NCBI RefSeq assembly: GCF_022921075.1
Contig: NZ_CP095050.1
Location: 4,774,001-4,838,000 of the forward strand
Reading direction: 5' to 3'
From: Hymenobacter sp. 5317J-9
GTDB taxonomy: Bacteria > Bacteroidota > Bacteroidia > Cytophagales > Hymenobacteraceae
Length of the DNA: 64,000 nt
Positions 1 through 7,975 of the stretch are shown here, piece by piece; the stretch's first letter is position 1; every line of letters begins with the position of its first letter. The notes below the pieces were generated by a model that saw only the letters and a list, made by a program, of their open reading frames with translations, searched no databases and was not told the origin of the DNA. Made by a program: the position numbers and the translations under genes.

Positions 1-444
1 GGTTTCCTGGTTGTAGGGGTTGGTGAGGTAGGCCAGCCCGGTGCCCAGCCGGAAGCTAAAATCGTGCTTCTCGCCCCGCGAAAACGACTTGCTGATGTAG
101 GGGCTGGCCGCAAAGGCGTAGCCCAGCACCGGGTTGTGAAAGTCGTAGTACGTGAGGGCCAAGCCAATTTTCGGAAACTTGTACCAGCCGTGCCAGGGCG
201 CGGCGCCGGTGGTTTGGCGCTGCAGGTTGATTTCGAACCCCGTGGGGTGCGAGGCCACCAAGTGACGGATGGCGTAGGTGTGCGCCATGATGATGCTGCC
301 CTGCGCATACGCTCCCACCACCAGCGGCATGCGCGGGGCCTCAGGCGCAGTAGCGGGCGCCTCCTGCGCGCGGGCGCCAAAGCCACTCAGGCAAAGAAAA
401 GCCACCGGCTTCCATCGGCACGAGAAACGGAATAGAGGAAACAT
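1..444 (-). CDS. PagL-like lipid A deacylase / acyloxyacyl hydrolase, N-terminal part (gene cut by window edge)
   Basis: An open frame runs from ATG at 444 to the window edge, 148 codons with no stop. It opens with a short signal-peptide-like segment ending GARAQ. The following stretch contains HPTGFEINLQRQTTG, a WYKFPKIGLAL segment and NPVLGYAF, which matches my memory of the Bacteroidetes acyloxyacyl hydrolase (lipid 3-O-deacylase, PagL-type outer-membrane barrel) family. These enzymes remodel lipid A in the outer membrane. The C-terminal barrel with the catalytic His/Ser lies outside the window, so activity cannot be judged. The gene is divergent from the outer-membrane protein array at 619. 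Family assignment is from recognition, not a search. Confidence 0.7.
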   Translation of the reverse strand, partial: MFPLFRFSCRWKPVAFLCLSGFGARAQEAPATAPEAPRMPLVVGAYAQGSIIMAHTYAIRHLVASHPTGFEINLQRQTTGAAPWHGWYKFPKIGLALTYYDFHNPVLGYAFAASPYISKSFSRGEKHDFSFRLGTGLAYLTNPYNQET

Positions 445-461
445 AGCGGGCACTTTAAGCC

Positions 462-469
462 CAAAAATA
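462..469 (-). promoter_or_regulatory. Candidate -7 promoter box (TATTTTTG) of the PagL-like gene
   Basis: On the minus strand TATTTTTG fits the Bacteroidetes -7 consensus TAnnTTTG exactly. It lies 17 bp before the ATG at 444, giving a very short leader. A TTTT tract about 22 bp upstream could be the -33 element. The remainder of 445-618, the divergent gap to the next gene, shows nothing else clear. Confidence 0.4.
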
Positions 470-618
470 GCACCCCGCAGCGCTCCACGACCGAAAAGGC
501 ATGAAACGTACAGAATTTTGGCAACCTCTGGCCGATAACCGTGGTATACGGCTCGGTTCACGGCTTCCGTGCGCCTCACCCCCCACCACTTTTTACTTAT
601 TCCTATCCCTTTGCCCTT

Positions 619-1209
619 ATGAAAAAGCTCGCGCTTTCTCTCGCACTGCTGGCCGGTACCGCCGCCGCAGCCAATGCCCAATCTACCCGCTTCGGCCTCA
701 AAGCCGGCGTGAACTACACCACTTTCTCCGGCGATGGCGTGGAAGACGCCAAGTACAAGTTCGGCGCCGTGGGCGGCGTGGCCGCCAACTTCGGCTTCTC
801 CGAGTCCCTGTCGCTCCAAACCGAGCTGCTCTACTCGCAGAAGGGCACCGAAATCAAGAACAGCAACTACAATTTCAAGCTGAACTACATTGAGCTGCCC
901 ATCATGTTCCGCTACACCCTGGCCGATGGCAAAGGCCCTTTCCTGCAGGCCGGCCCGCAGATTGGCTACCTGGCCAAGGTAAAGCTGTCGGACGGCGACG
1001 GCAACGAAATCAAACTCGACAACGACGCCTACCAAAACATCGCGCTGGGCTACGTGGCCGCCGTGGGCTACCAGCTCGAGTCGGGCCTCAGCATTGAAGG
1101 CCGCTTCAACGGCGACATCAACAGCGTGGGCAAAGACAACGACGTGAACGACCAGCAGCGCAACCGCGTGTTCTCGGTACAGTTGGGCTACATGTTTGGC
1201 GGCAAGTAA
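619..1209 (+). CDS. Outer-membrane beta-barrel protein (porin family), array member 1
   Basis: 196 residues. The ATG at 619 is chosen because it begins a clear signal peptide (MKKLALSLALLAGTAAAANA); the frame is open further upstream but without signal-like sequence. The mature part starts with RFGLKAGVNYTTFSG and ends with an aromatic terminal strand (QLGYMFGGK), typical of the outer-membrane beta-barrel family PF13568. LNYIELPIMFRY and FLQAGPQIGYL are shared with the four genes that follow. Role unknown beyond sitting in the outer membrane. A hairpin terminator follows directly, so it is probably transcribed alone. Confidence 0.85.
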   Translation: MKKLALSLALLAGTAAAANAQSTRFGLKAGVNYTTFSGDGVEDAKYKFGAVGGVAANFGFSESLSLQTELLYSQKGTEIKNSNYNFKLNYIELPIMFRYTLADGKGPFLQAGPQIGYLAKVKLSDGDGNEIKLDNDAYQNIALGYVAAVGYQLESGLSIEGRFNGDINSVGKDNDVNDQQRNRVFSVQLGYMFGGK

Positions 1210-1227
1210 TTTTGCTTGCTTTTTGAG

Positions 1228-1265
1228 AAGGCCCGGTGTCCATGTGGACGCCGGGCCTTTTCTTT
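1228..1265 (+). terminator. Rho-independent terminator
   Basis: Stem AAGGCCCGGTGTCC / GGACGCCGGGCCTT with a 3-nt loop and a following T-rich stretch, 18 bp after the stop of the first barrel gene. Confidence 0.85.
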
Positions 1266-1299
1266 TGCAAAAGGAAATTAATGGCTGAATAAATACAAG

Positions 1300-1332
1300 T
1301 TGTTATTTGGATGAAGTTTCCCCGTAGCTTTG
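1300..1332 (+). promoter_or_regulatory. Candidate promoter (-33 TTG, -7 TAGCTTTG)
   Basis: TAGCTTTG at 1325-1332 matches TAnnTTTG; a TTG at 1300-1302 stands 22 bp upstream. It would give a leader of about 37 nt for the barrel gene at 1376. The same box recurs before the gene at 3753 and, with one change (TAGCTTCG, 2040-2047), before that at 2078, so the tandem copies seem to have carried their promoters along. Confidence 0.5.
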
Positions 1333-1375
1333 CGCCGCATTTTTAATTTCATTCTCACTTTTTTTCTCCGCAACA

Positions 1376-1957
1376 ATGAAAAAAGTTATCCTTTCCCTGG
1401 CCCTGGTGGCTGGTATTTCGGCCACGGCTTCGGCCCAGGCTACGTTCGGCGTGAAGGCCGGCGCTTCGCTCACCACCCTCGGCGGCCCCGATGCTTCGGG
1501 CTTCTCTAACAAGGTAGGCCTCAACGCTGGCGTGCTGGCCAACCTGGCCTTCGGCGACGCGCTGTCGCTGCAGCCCGAAGTGCTGTTTTCGATGAAAGGC
1601 GCTGCTGATTCGAACAACTCGAAAAACAAAATCAACCTCAACTACATCGACGTGCCGGTGATGCTGCAGTACAACGCCGACGGCCTGTTCTTCGAAGCTG
1701 GCCCGCAGGTGGGCTTCCTGGCCTCGGCCAAAGCCACCGATGGCACCAACGACGTGGATGTGAAAGACCAGCTCAACACCGTGGACTTCGGCTACGCCGT
1801 GGGCCTGGGCTACAAGCTCGAAACCGGTCCGATGATTGGCCTGCGCTACAACGGCGGCATCACCAGCATCGACAAGGAAGAGTCCGGCACCACCGCAGCC
1901 AAGATTCGCAACAACGCGTTCCAGCTGTACGTGGGCTTCATGTTCGGCGGCAAATAA
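1376..1957 (+). CDS. Outer-membrane beta-barrel protein, array member 2
   Basis: 193 residues with signal peptide MKKVILSLALVAGISATASA. Shares with its neighbours the segments FGVKAGASLTTLGG, LSLQPEVLFSMKG, NLNYIDVPVMLQYN, GLFFEAGPQVGFL and the terminal aromatic strand LYVGFMFGGK, consistent with an eight-strand barrel of the PF13568 type. Closest to array member 5 (3753) by eye, including the KDQLN..DFGYLVGLGY block. No enzymatic motif is visible. Transcribed alone between terminators, so likely an independently expressed surface protein. Confidence 0.88.
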   Translation: MKKVILSLALVAGISATASAQATFGVKAGASLTTLGGPDASGFSNKVGLNAGVLANLAFGDALSLQPEVLFSMKGAADSNNSKNKINLNYIDVPVMLQYNADGLFFEAGPQVGFLASAKATDGTNDVDVKDQLNTVDFGYAVGLGYKLETGPMIGLRYNGGITSIDKEESGTTAAKIRNNAFQLYVGFMFGGK

Positions 1958-1979
1958 GCTTCCCGAAGCTCCATTCATG

Positions 1980-2016
1980 AAAACCCCGGCCTTGCGTGCA
2001 AGGCCGGGGTTTTTTG
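1980..2016 (+). terminator. Rho-independent terminator
   Basis: Perfect stem AAAACCCCGGCCTT / AAGGCCGGGGTTTT with 6-nt loop and T run, 23 bp after the stop of array member 2. Confidence 0.9.
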
Positions 2017-2077
2017 TGGCCCGTAGGCCCGCAGTGGCGTAGCTTCGAGGCTTCATCTTTTTCTCTTATTCCTTTCC

Positions 2078-2860
2078 ATGAAACCACACATTCTATCCCT
2101 TCTTTTGCTGCTGGCGGCTGGCACGGCCGCGCAGGCCCAGAGCGCCCCCCGGTTCGGCCTCAAAGCAGGCGTCAGCTCGGCCACCTACGCGGGCAAAGAC
2201 AACACGGCGACGACGGCCAAAATCGGCGTCAACGCCGGCATCACCCTCAACCTTGGGCTCACCGACCAGCTTTCTATACAACCAGAAGTGCTGTTTTCGC
2301 AGAAGGGCACCAAGCTGAGCTATAATCAGGACAACAGCGACGTGACGGTGTTTCTGACCAATGGCAACGCCTTTGGCCGCAAGGGCTCGGGCACCTACAC
2401 CCAAACGCTGAACTACCTCGACGTGCCGGTGCTGCTGCGCTACAACATTGGGCCGACCGACGGCGCCGGGTTTTTCGTGGAAGCTGGCCCGCAGGTGAGC
2501 TTCCTGCTCTCGCAGCGCGGCGAGGTGAGCGGCGACAAAGCCACCGTGGTACTGGCCGGCCCCACCCGCAACGACATCAACTCGCCCCGCACCGAGCTGC
2601 CGTGCTTCACGGTCGACAACACCACCGCCGACCTGAACACGACGACGTTTGGCTACGCGTTGGGCGTGGGCTACCGCTTCAGCAACGCGCTGAGCCTGAG
2701 CGCGCGCTACACCGGCGATTTTAGCCGGGCCTACAAGAGCGGCGAAGGCAAGGCCGAAGTCCTCAAGCCCTACCGCGACCCCAACGTCAAGTTCACGAAC
2801 CCGGAAGTGCGCAACTCGGCGTTTCAGGTGCAGGTGGGCTACGTGCTGGGCGGCAACTAG
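2078..2860 (+). CDS. Outer-membrane beta-barrel protein, array member 3 (long loops)
   Basis: 260 residues, the longest of the five paralogs. Signal peptide ends near TAAQAQ. The barrel landmarks are kept (FGLKAGVSSATYAGK, LSIQPEVLFSQKG, LNYLDVPVLLRYN, FFVEAGPQVSFL, VQVGYVLGGN), but there are insertions between strands, about residues 85-110 and 155-185, that would form longer extracellular loops. A Cys in the second insertion (ELPCFTV) is unique in the set. Function unknown; loop variation among paralogs suggests different surface ligands, which is inference. Confidence 0.87.
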   Translation: MKPHILSLLLLLAAGTAAQAQSAPRFGLKAGVSSATYAGKDNTATTAKIGVNAGITLNLGLTDQLSIQPEVLFSQKGTKLSYNQDNSDVTVFLTNGNAFGRKGSGTYTQTLNYLDVPVLLRYNIGPTDGAGFFVEAGPQVSFLLSQRGEVSGDKATVVLAGPTRNDINSPRTELPCFTVDNTTADLNTTTFGYALGVGYRFSNALSLSARYTGDFSRAYKSGEGKAEVLKPYRDPNVKFTNPEVRNSAFQVQVGYVLGGN

Positions 2861-2884
2861 GCGCCGCTTCGATTCTCCGTTTTG

Positions 2885-2916
2885 GCCCGGTGCTGCTTGC
2901 AGTGCCGGGCTTTTTT
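2885..2916 (+). terminator. Rho-independent terminator
   Basis: GCCCGGTGCTGC / GCAGTGCCGGGC stem with two mismatches, followed by TTTTTT. Confidence 0.75.
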
Positions 2917-3041
2917 GTGCCCGACGGCCAGCCCTGGCCACGGCGCCCACAACCCCGGTAGCAGGTGGCGAGTATACGGCACACATTCGCATAACTCACA
3001 CATAATCAGCTTCATCAAACCTTCATCTTTCCCCTTCCGTC

Positions 3042-3623
3042 ATGAAGAAATGTATCATCACCTTTGCCTTACTGATGGGTGCCCTGGGGGCCGCTCGGGC
3101 CCAGCAGGCCACATCCATCGGCCTCACCGTGGCGTATGGCCGCGACCGGCTGCTGAACAACAACCAGTACACTTCGGCGGCCCATTCCGCCTATCAGGCG
3201 GGCCTCACGGCTAATGTCGGCCTTTCGGACCACTGGGCGTTTCACCCAGAGGTGCTGTATACCATGCGCTACTTCGACACCTCGAATGATGAAAGCCTGA
3301 ACCGCGACATCAACACCATTGACGTGCCGCTGCTGGGCCGCTACCACGTGGGCGGCCTGTTTCTGGAGGCCGGCCCGGAAGTGAGCTTTCCCATCAAGGC
3401 TGTGAACGAAGACGCGGCCAACGTGAAGAGTGAGCTGAACGGCGTGGTGCTGAACTACGTGGCGGGCGTGGGCTACCGCTTCGGGCAGGGCCCTTCGCTG
3501 GGCGTGCGCTACGAGGGCGGCGCGTCCAACGTGTTCAAGAATGACGCCTCCACGGTGCTGGGCACGGGCAAGTTCAAGACCAGCTCGGTGTGGCTGGTGC
3601 TGGCCTACTCATTCGGTAGCTAA
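3042..3623 (+). CDS. Outer-membrane beta-barrel protein, array member 4
   Basis: 193 residues. Signal peptide MKKCIITFALLMGALGAARA. The first strand is diverged (TSIGLTVAYGRDRLL instead of the FGLKAG core), but WAFHPEVLYTMRYF, NTIDVPLLGRYHVGGLFLEAGPEVSF and VAGVGYRFG.. align with the other members. The last strand ends WLVLAYSFGS. The most diverged of the five by eye. Same fold and location expected; role unknown. Confidence 0.85.
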   Translation: MKKCIITFALLMGALGAARAQQATSIGLTVAYGRDRLLNNNQYTSAAHSAYQAGLTANVGLSDHWAFHPEVLYTMRYFDTSNDESLNRDINTIDVPLLGRYHVGGLFLEAGPEVSFPIKAVNEDAANVKSELNGVVLNYVAGVGYRFGQGPSLGVRYEGGASNVFKNDASTVLGTGKFKTSSVWLVLAYSFGS

Positions 3624-3650
3624 GGCTTTGCGGCGTTGGCTGATTTTCGC

Positions 3651-3685
3651 AAAAGCCCGGTTTCTATACCAGAAACCGGGCTTTT
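3651..3685 (+). terminator. Rho-independent terminator
   Basis: Perfect stem AAAAGCCCGGTTTCT / AGAAACCGGGCTTTT with a 5-nt loop, 28 bp after the stop of array member 4. Confidence 0.9.
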
Positions 3686-3718
3686 GGCGTTAAGCGGGCC
3701 GCAGTGCGAGGCCGGGCG

Positions 3719-3726
3719 TAGCTTTG
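3719..3726 (+). promoter_or_regulatory. Candidate -7 box TAGCTTTG
   Basis: Exact TAnnTTTG match 26 bp before the ATG at 3753, identical to the box at 1325-1332. No convincing -33 element was found. Confidence 0.4.
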
Positions 3727-3752
3727 CGGCTCCTACCATATCAGCAGAAATC

Positions 3753-4346
3753 ATGAAGAAAATCGTTTCTACCCTGGCCCTGGTGGCCGGCCTGGCGGGC
3801 GCGGCGCAGGCCCAAAGCAACGTGTCGCTGGGCCTGAAGGCCGGGCCTTCCTACGCCTCGTTTGTGGGCAAGGACGCGGGCAGCCAGGAAGGCTTGTTTG
3901 GCTTTCACGCCGGCGCGTTTGCCAATATCGGCCTCAGTAGCCTTTTCGCGTTTCAGCCCGAAATCATCTATTCGCAGAAGGGCAGCAAGCCCAAGGACGT
4001 GACCGACGTGCGGTCGCGCGTGTCGTACCTGGATGTGCCCCTGTCCTTCCACGTCAACGCCGATGGGCTGTTTTTCGAGGCGGGGCCGCAGGTGGGTGTT
4101 CTGCTCGCGGCCAAATACGAATTCGGCAACGTGAGCACCGACGTGAAGGACCAGCTCAACAGCGTCGACTTCGGCTACCTCGTGGGCCTGGGCTACCAGC
4201 GCAAAACCGGCCCCGGCATTGGCCTGCGCTACAATGGCGGGCTGACCAACCTGCCCAAAGAAGTGACGGTGGGCAATACCACGGTCCAAAACCGTCTCCG
4301 CAACAGCGTTTTCCAACTGTACCTGACCTACTCGTTCGGCGGGTAA
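3753..4346 (+). CDS. Outer-membrane beta-barrel protein, array member 5
   Basis: 197 residues. ATG 3753 chosen because it starts the signal peptide MKKIVSTLALVAGLAGAAQA; the frame is open for 39 further codons upstream that overlap the preceding terminator. Landmarks SLGLKAGPSYASFVGK, FAFQPEIIYSQKG, YLDVPLSFHVN, GLFFEAGPQVGVL, DFGYLVGLGYQ and a terminal YLTYSFGG strand. Closely related to array member 2. Outer-membrane location is predicted; ligand unknown. Confidence 0.87.
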   Translation: MKKIVSTLALVAGLAGAAQAQSNVSLGLKAGPSYASFVGKDAGSQEGLFGFHAGAFANIGLSSLFAFQPEIIYSQKGSKPKDVTDVRSRVSYLDVPLSFHVNADGLFFEAGPQVGVLLAAKYEFGNVSTDVKDQLNSVDFGYLVGLGYQRKTGPGIGLRYNGGLTNLPKEVTVGNTTVQNRLRNSVFQLYLTYSFGG

Positions 4347-4364
4347 TGACAAGCGTTAATTCCA

Positions 4365-4404
4365 CGAAAAAGCCCGGCATCTGCGCAGATGCCGGGCTTT
4401 TTCG
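4365..4404. terminator. Bidirectional terminator between convergent genes
   Basis: A perfect 20+20 palindrome (arm CGAAAAAGCCCGGCATCTGC) flanked by A and T runs on both sides, between the barrel array and the convergent M20 peptidase gene. Confidence 0.92.
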
Positions 4405-4417
4405 TTGGGGTGAGGTG

Positions 4418-5782
4418 TTATTGCGCCGCCGCGTAGTTGCGGTAGAAGTGCGGGATGGTTTCGATGCCCTTGAGGAAGTTGAACACGCCGAAGTGCTCGT
4501 TGGGCGAGTGGATGGCGTCGGAGTCGAGGCCGAAGCCGAGCAGGACGGTGTCGAGGCCCAGCTCCGACTTGAACATGGCCACGATGGGGATGGAGCCGCC
4601 GCCGCGCGTGGGCACCGGGCGCTTGCCGAAGGTGGTTTCCATGGCATCGGCGGCGGCGCGGTAGGCTACTGAATTGGTGGGCGTTACCACGGGCTCGCCG
4701 CCGTGGTGGGGGCGCACCTCCACCGTCACGCCCTGGGGCGCGATGCTGGAAAAGTGCTTCTGGAATTTCTCGGTGATTTCGGCCGAAGTCTGGTGGGGCA
4801 CCAGGCGCATGGAAATTTTGGCGTGGGCCTGCGAGGCGATGACGGTTTTGGCGCCCTCGCCGGTGTAGCCGCCCCAGATGCCGTTCACGTCGAGCGTGGG
4901 GCGAATGCTGGTGCGCTCCATGCTGCTGTAGCCTTTTTCGCCGTAGCTGTCGGGCAGGCCGATGCTTTGCTTGAACTCCTCTTCCGAGAACGGGGCTTTG
5001 GCCATTTCGGCGCGCTCGTCGGCGCTCAGCTCGTCCACGTTGTCGTAGAAGCCAGGGATGGTGATATGGCCGTTTTCATCGTGCAGGCTGGCAATCATCT
5101 CGCACAGGGCGTTAATGGGGTTCTGCACGGCGCCGCCGTAGAGGCCGGAGTGCAGGTCGCGGTTGGGGCCGGTCACGGTCACTTCGTGGTAGCTCAGGCC
5201 ACGCAGGCCCACCTCGATGCTGGGCACGTCGTTGGCCAGAATGCCGGTGTCGGAGATGAGGATGACGTCGGCCTTCAGCTTCTCCTTGTTCGCTTTCACG
5301 AAAATTTCGAGGTTGTTGGAGCCGATTTCCTCCTCGCCTTCGAACATGAATTTGATGTTGCAGGGCACGCCGCCCTGGCCGTCGCGCATCATCATTTCGA
5401 AGGCCTTGACGTGCATGTACACCTGGCCTTTGTCGTCACAGGCGCCGCGGGCGTAGATTTTCTCGTCCTTAATCACCGGCTCGAAGGGTGGCGAGGTCCA
5501 CAGTTCGTAGGGGTCGGCGGGCTGCACGTCGTAGTGGCCGTACACGAGGACGGTTTTGGCCTCGGGGCTCACCATGTACTCGCCGTAGACGATGGGATTG
5601 CCGGCCGTGGGGCAGATTTCGACGTTCTGCACGCCGGCTTCTTCGAGGCGGGTTTTCAAGTAGTCAGCGGCCCGCAGCACGTCGGCGTGGAACTTGGGGT
5701 CGGCAGAAACCGATGGGATGCGGAGCCAGTCCATGAGCTCATCGAGGAAGCGGGTTTGGTTATCGGCGAGGTAATTGGCCAT
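4418..5782 (-). CDS. M20 family dipeptidase / metallohydrolase
   Basis: 454 residues. The start at 5782 gives MANYLADNQTRFLDELMDWL, the usual N-terminus of the family; an upstream in-frame ATG at 5953 falls inside the next gene. Metal-site motifs are all present: VYGHYDVQPADP (His, Asp), GACDDKGQ (bridging Asp), EGEEEIGS (catalytic Glu pair), and the dimerisation-domain segment LHSGLYGG. Enzymes of this group hydrolyse dipeptides or N-acyl amino acids in the cytoplasm with two zinc ions; exact substrate cannot be told. It lies 64 bp downstream of the secreted-protein gene at 6605 and may share its transcript. Confidence 0.93.
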   Translation of the reverse strand: MANYLADNQTRFLDELMDWLRIPSVSADPKFHADVLRAADYLKTRLEEAGVQNVEICPTAGNPIVYGEYMVSPEAKTVLVYGHYDVQPADPYELWTSPPFEPVIKDEKIYARGACDDKGQVYMHVKAFEMMMRDGQGGVPCNIKFMFEGEEEIGSNNLEIFVKANKEKLKADVILISDTGILANDVPSIEVGLRGLSYHEVTVTGPNRDLHSGLYGGAVQNPINALCEMIASLHDENGHITIPGFYDNVDELSADERAEMAKAPFSEEEFKQSIGLPDSYGEKGYSSMERTSIRPTLDVNGIWGGYTGEGAKTVIASQAHAKISMRLVPHQTSAEITEKFQKHFSSIAPQGVTVEVRPHHGGEPVVTPTNSVAYRAAADAMETTFGKRPVPTRGGGSIPIVAMFKSELGLDTVLLGFGLDSDAIHSPNEHFGVFNFLKGIETIPHFYRNYAAAQ

Positions 5783-5846
5783 GCGGAGCGGAAGTTTAGA
5801 GGGGTTGGGAATGCGGCGGTAAAAGTAACGGACGCCGAGCGCCCCA

Positions 5847-6605
5847 CTAAAACGCCTTTTGGTAGAAATGCTCTTTATCGAGAATGGCGGCAATGGCCTT
5901 GAGGTTGCGGCGCAGGTCGGCCAGCGGGGTGATGGTGCGCTGGTCGTAGCCACTCAGCACCCCATCGCCCCGCACGGGTGAGGCCAGCATCACCAGAAAG
6001 TCGCCGGGAGTGGCGTTGTTGGTGCCAAAGGGAGAGCCCAGCTTTTGGGTTTCCTCGTCGACGGTGAAATCAACGTAGCGCAAGTGCAGAATGAGCTCCT
6101 GCCCGACGGCCAGCCGCGGCGCTCCGCTGAAGGTGATGCCGAGGGTGTTGCCTATCGGCCCGGTTATCAGCCGCACGGCGACGGTTTCGGCGGGCCGGCC
6201 CTGCCAGGTTTCGGCTACCCGTATTTTGTAGTAAGAGTGGTAGCACACGCTGCGACTCGAATCGGTGACCAGACTCAGCACGGTGCCGTGCACCACTTGG
6301 TCGGCAAATAAAGAAGATTCCTCGTAGGGCGCCGGGCCATCGATGCGGATACGGCGTTCCAATTCGCGCAAATTGATGCCGACGCGCCGAAATTCCGCCT
6401 CTTTGGTTACGTCGATGCGTGCTTTGTAGTATCCATCGGCGGGCCGTTGGAGACCAGCCTTGTGCACTGCCGCCGCGAAGGCGGCCTTGTGCCGGGCCGC
6501 CGCTTCGTCGGAGCCGAAGGCGGCGCGGGCAGGCTGTTGGGCGCGGGCCGGCCGGGCCGCCAGCAGGCAGATGGACAGCAGCGCAAGCAGCAGTTGGGGT
6601 TTCAT
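5847..6605 (-). CDS. Secreted protein of unknown function
   Basis: 252 residues. Signal peptide MKPQLLLALLSICLLAARPARA, cleavage expected before QQPA. I do not recognise the family. The middle (about residues 100-190) alternates beta-like segments: VVHGTVLSLV, YYKIRVAETWQG, ETVAVRLITGP, LAVGQELILHLRYVD. This order loosely recalls OB-fold/netrin-like secreted modules, but no diagnostic cysteines are present, so this is only a suggestion. The tail (NLKAIAAILDKEHFYQ) looks helical. It is between the M20 peptidase and the paralog pair, all on the same strand. Confidence 0.7.
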   Translation of the reverse strand: MKPQLLLALLSICLLAARPARAQQPARAAFGSDEAAARHKAAFAAAVHKAGLQRPADGYYKARIDVTKEAEFRRVGINLRELERRIRIDGPAPYEESSLFADQVVHGTVLSLVTDSSRSVCYHSYYKIRVAETWQGRPAETVAVRLITGPIGNTLGITFSGAPRLAVGQELILHLRYVDFTVDEETQKLGSPFGTNNATPGDFLVMLASPVRGDGVLSGYDQRTITPLADLRRNLKAIAAILDKEHFYQKAF

Positions 6606-6614
6606 TGGGGAAAG

Positions 6615-7196
6615 TTACTGCCGCGCATCCAGCACCCACGCTTGTATCATCTTCTCGCCTACGCGCCAGGCGGCGGGCCAGGCGGCTTCCGGCGCCTCGA
6701 AGGTGAGCAGGTAGAGCGTGTCGGTTTTGGCGTTGGCCAGGGCCATTTGATACACAATGCGGGTAGCGGCCTCGGGCGGCGCTTCGCGGTAGCGCACCGT
6801 GCGCTTGTAGAATGGCCCCTCCACCGTGGCCGTTTTCTCCAATTGCGTCTGCCCGGAGCCGAAGCCGGCACGCATCATCAGCAGCTCGGCATAATCGGCG
6901 GCGGGGCGGCCGGTTTTGCCCTTGGCCTTGCGCACCACCTGCACCGAGAGCCCTTCCTGAAATTCGTCGTTTTCGTCGGTTTCTTCCGGCGTCAGGTAAT
7001 ACGTGGGCGCGCCCTTCTCGCCCGTCACTTTAAAGTACCAGCCCGTTGGCAGCGGCATGGCGGCCTTGATTTCGGGCAGCACCTGCCAGGTCCAGCCAGC
7101 GGGCATGGTGCCCAGGGGCACGTTGTATTGCTGGGCGCGGGCGGGCCCGGCCAAGGCCGAAAGCAGCAGTGTACAAAGAAGGAGTAAACGGAGCAT
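6615..7196 (-). CDS. Secreted protein of unknown function, paralog A
   Basis: 193 residues. ATG 7196 starts the signal peptide MLRLLLLCTLLLSALAGPARA; the longer frame upstream runs into the inverted repeat at 7199-7297. Mature part WTWQVLPEIKAAMPLPTGWYFKV.., YYLTPEETDE, FQEGLSVQVVRK and a C-terminal segment LYLLTFEAPEAAW..WRVGEKMIQ. The gene at 7317 has the same segments in the same order, so the two are tandem duplicates. No known domain recognised; the extended beta-rich composition and signal peptide point to a periplasmic or surface location. Confidence 0.75.
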   Translation of the reverse strand: MLRLLLLCTLLLSALAGPARAQQYNVPLGTMPAGWTWQVLPEIKAAMPLPTGWYFKVTGEKGAPTYYLTPEETDENDEFQEGLSVQVVRKAKGKTGRPAADYAELLMMRAGFGSGQTQLEKTATVEGPFYKRTVRYREAPPEAATRIVYQMALANAKTDTLYLLTFEAPEAAWPAAWRVGEKMIQAWVLDARQ

Positions 7197-7198
7197 AA

Positions 7199-7297
7199 GA
7201 ACGTCATGCAGAGCGGAGCGAAGCATCTCGCGTACAACAGTACCCAATAATTAGCGGCGGCACGCGAGATGCTTCGCTCCGCTCTGCATGACGTTCT
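7199..7297. repeat. REP/MITE-like inverted repeat R1
   Basis: Two ~35-bp arms (GAACGTCATGCAGAGCGGAG.. and its complement ending ..GCATGACGTTC) around a ~28-nt A/T-richer loop. It separates the tandem paralogs at 6615 and 7317. One of eight such elements in the window; this copy carries the AGAGCGGAGCGAAGC variant. Confidence 0.9.
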
Positions 7298-7316
7298 GGA
7301 TGGCTCATCAATGCCC

Positions 7317-7901
7317 CTAAATGTTCGCATCCAGCCGCAGCTGGGTTATCATGGTTTCGCCCAGCTTCCAGGCCTGGGGCCAGTCTTTTTCGGGGCTTTC
7401 GAACAGCAGCAGGTAGAACGTGTCCGTCACGGTATTGGCAATGGCCCATTGCTGAATGATTTTGGGACCGGCCGGGCCGCTGGCCAGGCGGTAGCGCACC
7501 CCGTAGAGGCGCAACGGCCCCTGGGCTTTGCGGTCCTGGCTAAGCACCTGCTGCCCGGCGCCGCGCCCGCTTTTGGCCGAAAAGGCCTGGGCGTAGGCGT
7601 CGGCCGGTTGCCTGGTTTTGGTACTCATCCGCCGCACCACGTTCAGCGAAAGGCCCGTTTGGAACTGCTTGCCCGGTAGTATTCTTTCGCGGGTCAGGAA
7701 ATAGGCCTGGGCGTCGCGGCTGGCTTCGGCTTTGTAGTTCCACACGTAGGGCAGCAGCACGGCGGCTTTCACCTCGGGCAGCGCCTGCCAATGGTAGCCA
7801 ACGGGCGCTTCGGCTTGGCGCGCAGCAGCGGGCGGCGTTTGGGCGTGGGCCGGGCGCATGAGCAGCAGGCCACAAAAGGCAATAACGGCGGGACGTATCA
7901 T
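7317..7901 (-). CDS. Secreted protein of unknown function, paralog B
   Basis: 194 residues. ATG 7901 starts MIRPAVIAFCGLLLMRPAHA, a signal peptide; an upstream ATG at 7958 lacks one. Shares with paralog A: HWQALPEVKAAVLLPYVWNYK, YFLTRERI, FQTGLSLNVVRRM, WAIANTVTDTFYLLLFESPEKDWPQAWKLGETMITQ. The conserved WQ-LPE-KAA start and the F-GLS-VVR block define a small family that I cannot name. It is downstream of the HTH gene at 8533 with 74 bp between. Confidence 0.75.
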   Translation of the reverse strand: MIRPAVIAFCGLLLMRPAHAQTPPAAARQAEAPVGYHWQALPEVKAAVLLPYVWNYKAEASRDAQAYFLTRERILPGKQFQTGLSLNVVRRMSTKTRQPADAYAQAFSAKSGRGAGQQVLSQDRKAQGPLRLYGVRYRLASGPAGPKIIQQWAIANTVTDTFYLLLFESPEKDWPQAWKLGETMITQLRLDANI

Positions 7902-7975
7902 CAGGCAACGCACGATAAGTGGAGCTTGCCTATACGATTGAGCCACTTGAAAGGCCATTTCGGACCGGCCAGCCT

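Noticed and set aside
4703..5902. 399-codon plus-strand frame opposite the M20 peptidase
   Set aside because: The minus strand encodes all the M20 metal motifs; this one is low-complexity Val/Gly/His/Ala sequence.
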